Position numbers and translations under genes: made by a program
Origin: Engraulis encrasicolus
Taxonomy: Eukaryota; Chordata; Actinopteri; Clupeiformes; Engraulidae
DNA: 64,000 nucleotides
NCBI RefSeq assembly: GCF_034702125.1
Contig: NC_085873.1
Coordinates: 46,045,925-46,109,924, forward strand
Reading direction: 5' to 3'
Notes under the pieces: generated by a model
Told to the model about the DNA's origin: nothing
Databases searched by the model: none
Seen by the model: only the letters and a program-made list of their open reading frames with translations
Part shown: piece after piece, positions 55,134 to 64,000 of the stretch
Layout: every line of letters starts with the position of its first letter
Numbering within the stretch: the first letter of the stretch is position 1

Positions 55134-58100
55134 TTAAAGGGGTAGTTCGCTATTTTAGACATTAAGCCCTGTTTGTGTGACTTCTGGGGTGAATTAGACA
55201 TGTTCTCATCACAATTTTGACATTTGGTGCTGAACGGAGTATTTTGGTATTCAATACTGCAGCCCCCCCACCTGTACATTGACTCCAATGGTGCACTCAA
55301 GCAATCGATCACAAAATAGCATTAAACTTTCGTTTGAAAAGACATGGAACTCACCGTGTGGTCAGTGGTGAACAGCGATAAATTGACCCAAAAATCGCCA
55401 CGAAATATGCCTTCAAACCGTTGTTTAGCAGTTGATGGAACTACTTTTCCCCAGACGTTGAATAATAGCAGCTAGACATCCAGCCAGTAGGTGGCGATAA
55501 TGAGGTATTTTTGTGAGGACTAGAGAGAAGAAGAATATTGCTGTCTTTGAGGAAGCTAGTAGCTACTGCTTCACACACTCGTTTTTGCTGGCAAACACCA
55601 TCTAATCTTTTCATTTCAACCTCTTTTTTGTTAGCAAGGACAATACAGACAAAAGGACAGAAGCAGCATTTATGTATTTTGTTATGTAATTCGGTAGAAT
55701 GGGAGTTATTGATCACAGAGCGAATGGAGAACCTGAACGTATTTCTGTTGATGCCTGCCTGTGTAACTGGTCGGGATGTAAGCAAAAAACGTGGATTATG
55801 TGCTTTGATCAAGAGAACTTCTAAGTGCCAAAAATCAACGGGAAAAGACGCCCGAGATCCAGAGGCGAGGGATTGGATTGTCAGAAAGCAGGTCAGTAAC
55901 TACTAGTAATCATTTCAATGTGTAGCCAACAACACCTATAGTTCTACCATCTACTAATAAAATTGTCTCAAAGCACTTGCAAAATCAACTACACCAGCTC
56001 TGGAGGCTACCGTCCGAGGTTCATGTTAGAAAGTGCACACATTCAAGGCACTAATATAATAGTCTCTAAAGACGCTGGACGCAATCATAACATGACATAG
56101 TTTCATAACATGAAGGCCCAGTCTACTAGCGCAGCTGTGTGGTTGTACTTATTAGCCAACAAAACTTTGCTAATGCCTTGTGCATTTCCCCGTTATTTTC
56201 AGAGGCACTATCCCTCCTTCCCTAGACCGTTCTAGGCTACACAAGATCCAGAGAAGGGAAGATTTCTACAACCGAAGAAGGTATGTGTTTGCTTTGCACT
56301 ATACTGTATCTCGTAACTGTTGCACTTTCCTAGAAGTTTCACTGCATAACACATTCATAGCAGCTATACACTTTGCATGAAGGATTCATGACTAGGCCTA
56401 CTTGATTCAATATCAAACCTCTCATAAACATGGAAAACAAAGGACAGCAACTTGTCAAAATAAAAATAAAAAATTGCAAAGCAGTACTCGGCTATTTTCC
56501 TCCTGAACATGTCCTGATTGCAACCAATTTACTACAGTGCCAGGAACAGAATATGGTCAAGCAAATATTTTTCATTCAAATGTTCTGTCCCTGGTTGTAA
56601 ATCCAGTAGGGGTGAGATTATTTAGTGGCATGTGGCATCCAGAAGTGGCATGCCAAAAGAAGGCTTTACATGTTTATAGTGGACAGCATTGTTCACTCAC
56701 TCTCCTCACTGACAGGTTAGGTTTAGGCACAAGTTTTGTTTTTGGCACAGTTCAACAAAGTGCACTTGTAGTGGCATGTGCTACAGCAGGCCTAATCTGA
56801 ATTATCATTGAGGGTTCTGAACAAGACAAGTTGCGGTCCTCCATCCGCTAGGTTCATGAAAGGTTTGGTATGAATGGATCTTGCAACAATCGTGTATGTT
56901 CCGTGCAAACTTATACAGCTGTGCTACAAATGTAATATGCAGGAACATGTCACGTAAAGTGTTACCGCAGTAAGTAATCTTCATCAGTTGTAGGCTAATA
57001 GGGCAACTGATATAGGCCTACTTTCAATGTCTCAGTAATCCATTTCATGAATATAATGAAAAACATTTTTCAGTAAATTAAAATATTGTTCATGAAGAAA
57101 ACCTTACCAAGTATTCCATGCTATATTCATATGTTCAATAAGTTAATACATTTCAATTTATTGTCCTGAACAGATTCATGATCCAGTTTCCACCAACCCA
57201 TCGTTCTCCATCTGGTGTTCTCCATCTGGCGAAAGATGATCCTATCTGTAAACAAGTTTTCCACTGTTCTTTGTAAAATATACATCACAATAATAGAAGA
57301 AAAATGCATCACAATGTGTTGAAATAAATGATATTTTATTTACAACAATTTCCCTGTCATTATTGAAATGAAATAATAATATGTACGACACCATTTTTTT
57401 CTGATAATTACACAGCCATGACACCGAGACATGTGCTCCATTGACTGTTATTTAGATGTGGTCTTTCAGTCTTTAGGGAATCTACTTCAATGCTTCTTTC
57501 CAGAGACCTTTTGAGGAGGTTTGGCTTAGAGGAAATGTTCTGGAGCTGTAAAATGTGGTTGGTCATCAGATGCGTGTTTCTCCTCTCTTCTTTTCCTCCA
57601 GAGCCCCCTGTAAAGACATGCCAGTATTGAAACTGAGGAAAAAGCCGGCACAGCCTTGTGTTAGGTTGGATATTGTAGTTACTTCAAATTTGACACAGCA
57701 ATATTTCTCAAAGAGGAAACCTTTGGACCATACGGCCTTGTCACAAGATAAATAAGATGTAATGAAAACTATTTTCAGTCAAAACCCAATTTTGACAGTG
57801 TGTGGTTACTACACTTTTCCTTTGTACAGCAGAATAGACAACTGCATTATTCTGGAAATGCATATCCAAAATCACATCAATAATGCTGTTGCAGTTTCTC
57901 CTAAGAGATGTCTTTATGTCACATACCGGTATGTTTGAACTGAGTCAACTGCTGCAGAACTTTCAGAAGTCATTTATCCTCCATGATTGCCTGTAGACGC
58001 TGGGACTGGGGTTGAATCCAATTCCTCTTCAGTTAGTCATCCAGGCTTAGATGATCCCCGTGTTCTTTCCATTCATGTTCTCCAAGTAGTGAAGTCCACC

Positions 58101-59770
58101 GCTGCACAATTTGCTATAAAACAGTGCATTGTTACTTATACGACAGGTATTGCTTGACATTATCAACATAACATTATCAGAAATTGTGCATTGCAGTGAC
58201 ATGTATTTCTTGTGTGATTACCTCTGCACTTCCTCCACCAGTGAAGCAGGAAAACCAACAGCCTCAGCAGCACCAACAGCCTGCAATATAGTATAATAAA
58301 TCATAAATATTCAATTATCAATTGACAACACTTCTTAGGCACTAGGTGTGCATTTATGCCTACATCTTTAGAAAACAAACTCACACAGAGAAGGAGGAGC
58401 AACATTCCCAAAACATATGAGTGCATAGGTGCAGCCAGACAATCAGTTCTCTGCTCAGTCATGGGGAGGGGTGGCATGCATCTGTTTACTCCACAGATAC
58501 TGGCTCCCTCATCAGGCGTACAAATTAATAAGTACGCTGAGCACGTGATATTTCATGACGTGATTTCAGTGAAGGGGGAGAAATGCTTTTGTTTACTCAA
58601 CATATGGCTCCCTCATAAAAGCTACAAAATAATAATGCTTCATTTCGTACCACCCAAGCTTCTATTCGAGTAGGCTGCAGAGCATTCAATTGGTCATGGC
58701 CATTGTGCTGGTTTCCTGTTTTACTGCTGCTGATACTTGCACAACGAAAATGAAATGACAGGTCTACAAGTCGTACGTCTTTCATCATTGTACAACACAG
58801 AGCGAATGCATTATCACTAGCCTACAATATTAGGATGGATGGCACTAAAGTTTGGGCATAATAACAGTGATGGTCCGCATTGTGTGTATTTTGAAAGCCC
58901 TTTGAGACAACTTTATGTGATGCTGCGTAATTATGTTGTATTGTTGAAGGCTACACATTTAGGACCTATTACTGATACCATGCAGAGATTTGGGCTTGTA
59001 GTTACTGACCTGGTTTCTGACCATCCAATTCCTCGCCTCCGGTCTCGGACGTCTTTTCCAGTTGATTTTTGGCACATGGTCTCTTGATCAAAGCCCTCCT
59101 TACATAGATCCACGTTCTTTGCCTACATCCCCGCCAGTCACACAGGCAGGCATCAACAGAATTACGTCCAGGTTCTCCATTCGCTCTGTGATCAATAACT
59201 CCCATTCTACCAAATTACATAACAAAATACATAAATTCTGCTTCTGTCCTTTTGTCTGTATTGTCCTTGCTAACAAAAAAGAGGTTGAAATGAAAAGATT
59301 AGATGGTGTTTGCCAGCAAAAACGAGTGTGTGAAGCAGTAGCTACTAGCTTCCTCAAAGACAGCAATATTCTTCTTCTCTCTAGTCCTCACAAAAATACC
59401 TCATTATCGCCACCTACTGGCTGGATGTCTAGCTGCTATTATTCAACGTCTGGGAAAAAGTAGTTCCATCAACTGCTAAACAACGGTTTGAAGGCATATT
59501 TCGTGGCGATTTTTGGGTCAATTTATCGCTGTTCACCACTGACCACACGGTGAGTTCCATGTCTTTTCAAACGAAAGTTTAATGCTATTTTGTGATCGAT
59601 TGCTTGAGTGCACCATTGGAGTCAATGTACAGGTGGGGGGGCTGCAGTATTGAATACCAAAATACTCCGTTCAGCACCAAATGTCAAAATTGTGATGAGA
59701 ACATGTCTAATTCACCCCAGAAGTCACACAAACAGGGCTTAATGTCTAAAATAGCGAACTACCACTTTAA
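55134..59770. mobile_element. 4.64-kb TTAA-flanked element with 0.77-kb inverted arms
   Basis: The left edge is TTAAAGGGGTAGTTCGCTAT, the right edge on the - strand is TTAAAGTGGTAGTTCGCTAT. TTAA is at both edges (55134-55137 and 59767-59770). The arms 55134-55905 and 58998-59770 are nearly identical inverted copies. The 3.1-kb centre has no recognisable transposase. TTAA target and long arms suggest a non-autonomous piggyBac or Kolobok relative. Confidence 0.85.
56202..56280 (+). CDS. Candidate exon inside the TTAA element (uncertain)
   Basis: TTATTTTCAG precedes and GTATGT follows a 79-base stretch with one open frame (GTIPPSLDRSRLHKIQRRED). The left arm ends with a donor-like AGCAG/GTCAGT at 55893-55900. 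A spliced transposase remnant is possible, but no family motif is visible and the reading across the junction is not certain. Confidence 0.2.
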
Positions 59771-60409
59771 TAGCAGTGCTGCAGCGCACACAGTTGGGAT
59801 GGCAATTACCGTTATGAATCTGAGAACTGTTAATAATGAATAAAATAGCACCACATAGAATTGCCTTTTAACTCAGCCACATACAATAGCCTAAGTGCCC
59901 AAACCGAATGCATGCCACCATTCCGTTTAAAACCGGCTTATTCCTCACCTACAGAAACTTAAGGAAATTAATTGTTTCCTCAATTCAGCATGTTATCCAA
60001 CTCCATTTAAGTCCAGCGATGATAGCTCCAAAAATGAAGAAGTTCTAGCTCACAAGTCTGCAGGTCGCTGCTTGCAGCAGGTGGAACATCTCGCGAATCG
60101 GGTGGAGTGGGCAGTGGCAGTAGGCCTACCTCATCCGAGCCTGGGGGCAAAGTATTGACGAAGGCCCACCTATCCAACATGTGTAATGTCACTAGGACCC
60201 AATTCTGTACCCCCTCTGTGCCTGTGCCTGGGACAACTGACCCTCCTAGTCCCTTCCTGTGTGTGTTGTACTTGGCATCCGTCAATGCACGTTGCAAACC
60301 TTTTAGACATTTTTTTGTATTATTGGCTGGCGCAGGGGCCCTAGGGGGGGCCTGGACCAACCCTACAGGGGCCCAGGCCCACCCTGGCCCCTGTCTAAAA
60401 ACGCCCATG
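59771..60409. other. Right part of the hAT-like element
   Basis: There is no coding feature. GC-rich GGGGCC/CCTGGCCC phrases occur near the terminus, as at the left end. Confidence 0.5.
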
Positions 60410-60417
60410 GCTAGTTC

Positions 60418-60570
60418 CTCAAGCACTTTCACTTACATGCATTCACACACATGCTCACTCACTGACGCACACACACACTCACACTTTCCAACACAACACT
60501 CTGTGAAGCGTCCTTGGGTGTTTTGAAAGGCGCTATATAAAACGAAAGTATTATTATTATTATTATTCCT
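60418..60570 (+). repeat. L2-like LINE 3' UTR and ATT tail (second part)
   Basis: Following the target duplication, the sequence ends GGCGCTATATAAAACGAAAG then ATT repeats. GGCGCTATATAAA plus a short trinucleotide tail is the usual 3' terminus of fish L2-group LINEs. It continues 53515-53852. Confidence 0.8.
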
Positions 60571-61185
60571 ATTTCTCTCTCTCTCTCTCTCTCATCAGTG
60601 ACTTGATGGCGTCTCCTTCCAGTCTGTCTCCTTTCTCCGTCCCTCGGACTTTGACATCTCAAAAATGCGGCCGAAGGATCTTCTGGCTTTTGAGCCAGAC
60701 GTCTCAGTGGGTGTTCTCACCCTAAAAATACTTACGCAGCTTTAGCCATACGAGTGCGTTATTGTCCACAATGTGGAAATTTGTCTTCAGTATCACCACA
60801 GACATTTAAACAACTAAACATTAAAATCACAGTATAGACATCAGGTTTTCAAGCACTACAATTCGTAAACAGAGAAGAGAAAAGAGAAAAGTTATTATAA
60901 AAAATACATTAGCACTCAAAAGAATAAAATAGCTTGAAAAGTGATAAATATCATGAATGTAATAATAAACAAGTAATCATGCCAATAAAGGGACTGAGGT
61001 GACTTAAGTAAGAATCCCTGTAGGCTATTATTCATTATACGCTTATTCTTTTTGGGACAATTGTTTTATTGGGGGCACTGAACAAGACGCATGCAGTGAA
61101 TGAAAAAGTGGGGAATTCAATTGTCATACCCATCTAAAATGTAGACGACAAGCTCAGAGGGCACAGACAGACAGAAAGACAGACA
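60571..61185. other. No feature recognised apart from a short CT run
   Basis: CT repeats at 60574-60594, then AT-rich sequence without a supported feature. Confidence 0.35.
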
Positions 61186-61187
61186 GA

Positions 61188-61473
61188 CAGACAGACACAC
61201 ACACACACACACAGATGTGCACACACACACACACACACACACACAGTGTGCAGACGTGTGTGAGTGTGTGTGTGTGTGTGTGTATGTGGGTGTGTGTGTG
61301 TACAAGCGCACGCATGTGTGTGTGACACTGGATGCCTATATGCTTCTGCTGATGGTGTCCGTGCGCGCGTGTGTGTGTGTGTGCTTGCGTGTGAGTGACA
61401 CTGGAGGACTGTATGCTTTTCCTTCTGGTGTCCGTGCGTGCGTGCCTGCGTGTGACAGGCCTTTGTGCTGGTG

Positions 61474-61504
<31 letters not shown>

Positions 61505-61724
61505 ATGCGTGCATACGTGCGTGCCTGTATGCGTGTGTGCATGCATGTGTGTGTGTGTGTGTGTGTGCGTGCGTGCGTGCATGCATGTGTGACTCTGGAG
61601 GCCTGTATGCAGCTACTGCTAGTGTGCGTTTGTACGATGCGTGTGTGTGAGCGTGCGTGTGTGTGAGCGTGCGTGTGTGCATGTGTGTGTGTGTGCGTGA
61701 CACTGGATGCCTGTATGCCTCTGC

Positions 61725-61783
<59 letters not shown>

Positions 61784-61870
61784 CACTGGAGACCTGTCTG
61801 TATGCGTGCGTGCGTGTGTGTGACACTGGAGACCTGTATGCGTGCGTGCGTGCGTGTGACACTAGAAGCC
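61188..61870. repeat. Compound minisatellite: GTGACACTGGA(G/T)(G/A)CCTGTATGC units in TG/TGCG DNA
   Basis: The unit GACACTGGA..CCTGTATGC or a near variant recurs at about 61323, 61397, 61590, 61699, 61783, 61822 and 61857, separated by 40-190 bases of TG, TGCG or CA repeat. A 264-codon frame on the - strand across it is His/Thr/Ala-rich only because of the repeat. Confidence 0.85.
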
Positions 61871-61937
61871 TGTGTGCAGGGCACCAGCTGAGGCATGCAA
61901 GGCACTTAAAGCAAAACAGGAGCGGCACTTATAAATA

Positions 61938-62575
61938 CACTCAGCAGCACAGCATAGCACAGCACAGCATTTATTCAAGCAGAGTAGCACAGTACATTAA
62001 AACACAGCACAACACAGCACAGCACAGCATATCGCTGCATAGTGTGCAGCATGCACAGTACAGCTTAACACACAACGCAGTCTCACCCCAAGTAGTCTAC
62101 CTTGGACCAGACGGCAATTTTTGACGTCTTGGGTATTCCTTCCACGTCACATTTTGACTATGTGGCCTAACCCTAAACCTATTCCTAAACCTAACCTCAA
62201 TGACATTATGCTGCCACAAGGGGGCGCCTTTGAGGAGATAGTCAAAATGTGACGTGGAAGGAATACCCAAGACGTCAAAAATTGCAGTCTTGGGGTGTAA
62301 AAAATTGAGTAGTCAAAAATTGACTACTTGGGGTGAGACTGTGTAGCAACACACAGCACAGCACAGCACACTACAGCACAGCTCATTACAGCACAGTACA
62401 GCACAGCAGAGTACAGCACAACAAAATCGAGCACAGCATAGCGGAACTAACATGTACATGACAAATTTGAACACAGCACAGGGGAGCGCTTCTTTACACA
62501 ACATAGCACAATACAGCATTCAGTTAGGCCTAGACTAGGTAGGCCTATGTTCGTAACACAGCACATATAACAGTA
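61938..62575. repeat. Decayed CAGCA pentamer repeat, interrupted
   Basis: CAGCACAGCA(T/C)AGCACAG-type units fill 61938-62060 and 62340-62420, thinning out to 62575. The MITE at 62078-62341 interrupts the tract. Confidence 0.8.
62078..62341. mobile_element. Hairpin MITE with CAGTCTCACCCC ends, 264 bp
   Basis: Ends CAGTCTCACCCCAAGTAGTC are exactly inverted, and a second pair inside (TTTTTGACGTCTTGGGTATT at about 62117 and its complement near 62275) extends pairing to about 100 bases per side. It sits inside the CAGCA repeat. The target duplication is not clear. The short loop has CCTAACCCTAAACC. Confidence 0.75.
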
Positions 62576-62817
62576 TTTTAACCCCTTAGCGCAGAGCCCA
62601 TGTTATAACCTTACTGTCACCAAAATTATAATGGCTATGTCTTAATCTGTTACTTAAGGCTCTCGGCACAGTCATAGCAATGTTGTTATGATGTAGTCAA
62701 GTATTTTCAGCAAGTAGTGAATAGGCCCGCCGGCGACCCCATCTGCAGTAAGAGGCTACCCTGAAACAAACCAGCCTGCCAAGAAAGAAACCTTTCTATT
62801 CTGGGAGTGTTTTATTT

Positions 62818-62990
62818 CATTACATTACACTTAGCTGACGCTTATTTCCAAAGCAACTTACATTTTACAGGGTATGGGTTACAGTCCCTTGAGCAATGTA
62901 CACTTCAGGGTGGAGTTGTAGGGAGAGGTTAAGGTTAGGGATTTGAACCCGCAGGCCACTGTTTGTTACCAGCTAAGTGGCCAACCAGCG
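62818..62990 (-). repeat. tRNA-derived SINE, diverged copy
   Basis: On the - strand GCGGGTTCAAATCCC (B box) is followed by AACCTCTCCCTACAACTCC and CATACCCTGTAAAATG, then a tail near AATGTAATG. It matches 63174-63406 in order. Confidence 0.7.
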
Positions 62991-63173
62991 AATAGAGGTG
63001 GGACAACAGAGGGGGTTGTTCATTTTTTATCCCATTTTAAGTAATTGTTTCTCAATGTCACAAGTCATGACAAAATGTTACTATAGCGATTCCGTAAAAT
63101 ACGGATGATTTTTGGACGTTTCGGGTTTTGGCCATCATTGCTCTCTGTGCTCACTCTGTACTGTTCATTTCCC

Positions 63174-63406
63174 TAAACATTACATTATATTGCACTTAGC
63201 CGACGCTTTCATTAATTCAAAGCGACTTACAACTATTCTTTTTCAGGGTATTGGTTACAGTCCCTGGAGCAATGTGGGGTTAGGTGCCTTGCTCAAGGGC
63301 ACTTCAGTCATGGATGGAGATGTAGGGAGAGGTCAGGGGGGGATTCGAACCGGCAACCCCCAGATTGAAAGACCAACTCTCTAACCACTTGGCCACGGCT
63401 GCCCCC
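63174..63406 (-). repeat. tRNA-derived SINE, best copy
   Basis: Read on the - strand: GGGGGCAGCCGTGGCCAAGT start, A box GTGGCCAAGTGGTTAGAGAG, B box GGTTCGAATCCC, then CCTTGAGCAAGGCACCTAAC, AGTCGCTTTGAATTAATG and a tail ending AATGTAATG. The head resembles a tRNA with an extra arm. Copies or parts lie at 3318, 4970 and 62818. Confidence 0.85.
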
Positions 63407-63469
63407 AAAACATCTAGAGTGCAACAATACGCTTGCCTCCTGTGGCTGAAGCTGAAAATACGGGAGCGT

Positions 63470-63805
63470 GTCTATGTTCCCACAACCCATAGGTCCCACA
63501 GCCCATTGGTCCCACATCACTAAGATATTTAACGTTAATTTTTAGGCCCATTGGTCCCACAGCATATTCCTGCTGCTCCATATTTCCACATCTCTAAGAA
63601 TGTATTCAAATTAAGGCCCTATGTTCCAAAAACACGTTATCTTCGTTTACCTGGAAATGTGGGAAGATTGAGCTGTAGAACATAGGGGCCTGTACTTGAA
63701 TAATTTCTTACAAATGTGGGAACATGGAGCGGCAGGAATAAGCTCTGGGACCATTGGGCTGTGGGACCAATGGGTCGTGGGACCAATGGGCTGTGGGAAT
63801 AGAGC
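63470..63805. mobile_element. MITE with CCCATTGGTCCCACA inverted ends
   Basis: CCCACAGCCCATTGGTCCCA at about 63498 is the complement of TGGGACCAATGGGCTGTGGG near 63778. Each end repeats the GGTCCCACAGCCCAT motif two or three times. There is no coding content. Confidence 0.7.
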
Positions 63806-63845
63806 TGACCTTGAAAAGACAACTGATATCAGTGAAAATGTAGTG

Positions 63846-64000
63846 GTAACACTTTAGAATAACTACCTATTCACAGATTTAGAAACGCTTTATTAACATA
63901 TAATAATAATTAACATTCGTTGATGACTAATAAACAAACTACGACTGCACAGTGGAGTGGCAATCCACTTGTGTGAGTTTTATGTGGTTTCATGCCTTCT
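63846..64000. mobile_element. GGTAACACTTTA-type element, cut by the window end
   Basis: GGTAACACTTTAGAATAACT begins at about 63846 and is the terminal motif of this class. The other end lies beyond the window. Confidence 0.5.

Larger units (their letters stand above)
53853..60409. mobile_element. 6.56-kb hAT-like element inserted in the LINE 3' end, perfect 8-bp target duplication
   Basis: The left end is CAGTGGCGTTTTTAGCCC; the right end on the - strand is CATGGGCGTTTTTAGACAGG, 13 of the first 15 bases equal. GCTAGTTC flanks both sides exactly (53845-53852 and 60410-60417). GGGGCC-rich subterminal sequence lies at both ends. Without the nested element (55134-59770) about 1.9 kb remains, with no hAT transposase frame. 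The left part also holds an older LINE tail (CTATACCAATTATTATTATT near 54289). Confidence 0.88.

Noticed and set aside
61134..61928. 264-codon open frame on the - strand, His/Thr/Ala-rich
   Set aside because: It is only the translation of CA/TG and TGCG repeats; all frames through such repeats stay open.
62160..62200. CCTAACCCTAAACC stretch as an interstitial telomere
   Set aside because: Only a few imperfect units, and it is the loop of a hairpin MITE.

Overview
The window is vertebrate genomic DNA, almost certainly from a teleost fish. The genes are intron-containing with GT/AG splice sites. The recognisable genes are AIG1/GIMAP-type GTPases of the multi-domain kind that is expanded in fish. 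The rest is packed with fish-type repeats: Tc1/mariner, hAT-like and TTAA-target elements, an L2/CR1-clade LINE, Penelope-like elements, tRNA-derived SINEs and long dinucleotide microsatellites. One 100-base run of N (16401-16500) marks a scaffold gap. I cannot name the species.

The coding content is a tandem pair of GIMAP8-like genes on the + strand. Gene A (about 2.47-8.13 kb) has an exon with a degenerate AIG1 domain, a chain of tiny phase-1 exons, a 1.2-kb exon with two more degenerate AIG1-like domains, and a last exon with one canonical AIG1 GTPase followed by a long coiled coil. A +1 shift in the coiled coil stops the main frame at 7468, although the other frame stays open to 8126. Gene B (about 28.26-42.35 kb) is a partial copy that I can match from the third of these exons onward. 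Its large middle exon and one tiny exon carry several frame breaks. Its last exon keeps an intact GTPase-plus-coiled-coil frame with its own in-frame ATG at 40738, so it could work as a stand-alone single-domain GIMAP. The first exon of A lies upstream or is unrecognised; the A1-A2 part of B was not found.

Between and around the genes the layout is a stack of insertions. 0.4-2.4 kb: an inverted-repeat element, a copy of a GGTAACAC-family element and a 174-bp foldback MITE. 8.4-9.8 kb: a diverged tandem array. 11.0-15.5 kb: a hAT-like element, then three inverted-repeat elements nested one inside another. 17.7-22.0 kb: a decayed L2/CR1-type LINE on the - strand with esterase ORF1, endonuclease and reverse transcriptase. 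22.2-24.6 kb: a hAT-like element with a perfect 8-bp target duplication. 24.8-26.4 kb: a nearly complete Tc1 element. 26.9-33.6 kb: small MITEs and a decayed second Tc1 element. 34.8-38.8 kb: a 4.06-kb imperfect palindrome holding two head-to-head Penelope-like fragments, inside an intron of gene B.

Downstream of gene B: 43.7-48.4 kb is another long inverted-repeat element around a decayed reverse transcriptase. 48.4-53.5 kb has MITEs, microsatellites and a Penelope-type 3' end. 53.5-60.6 kb is an L2-like LINE 3' end split by a 6.56-kb hAT-like element, which is itself split by a 4.6-kb TTAA-flanked element with 0.77-kb inverted arms. 60.6-64 kb holds a minisatellite, decayed CAGCA repeats, a hairpin MITE and SINEs. 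No rRNA, functional tRNA, CRISPR or prokaryotic feature was seen.
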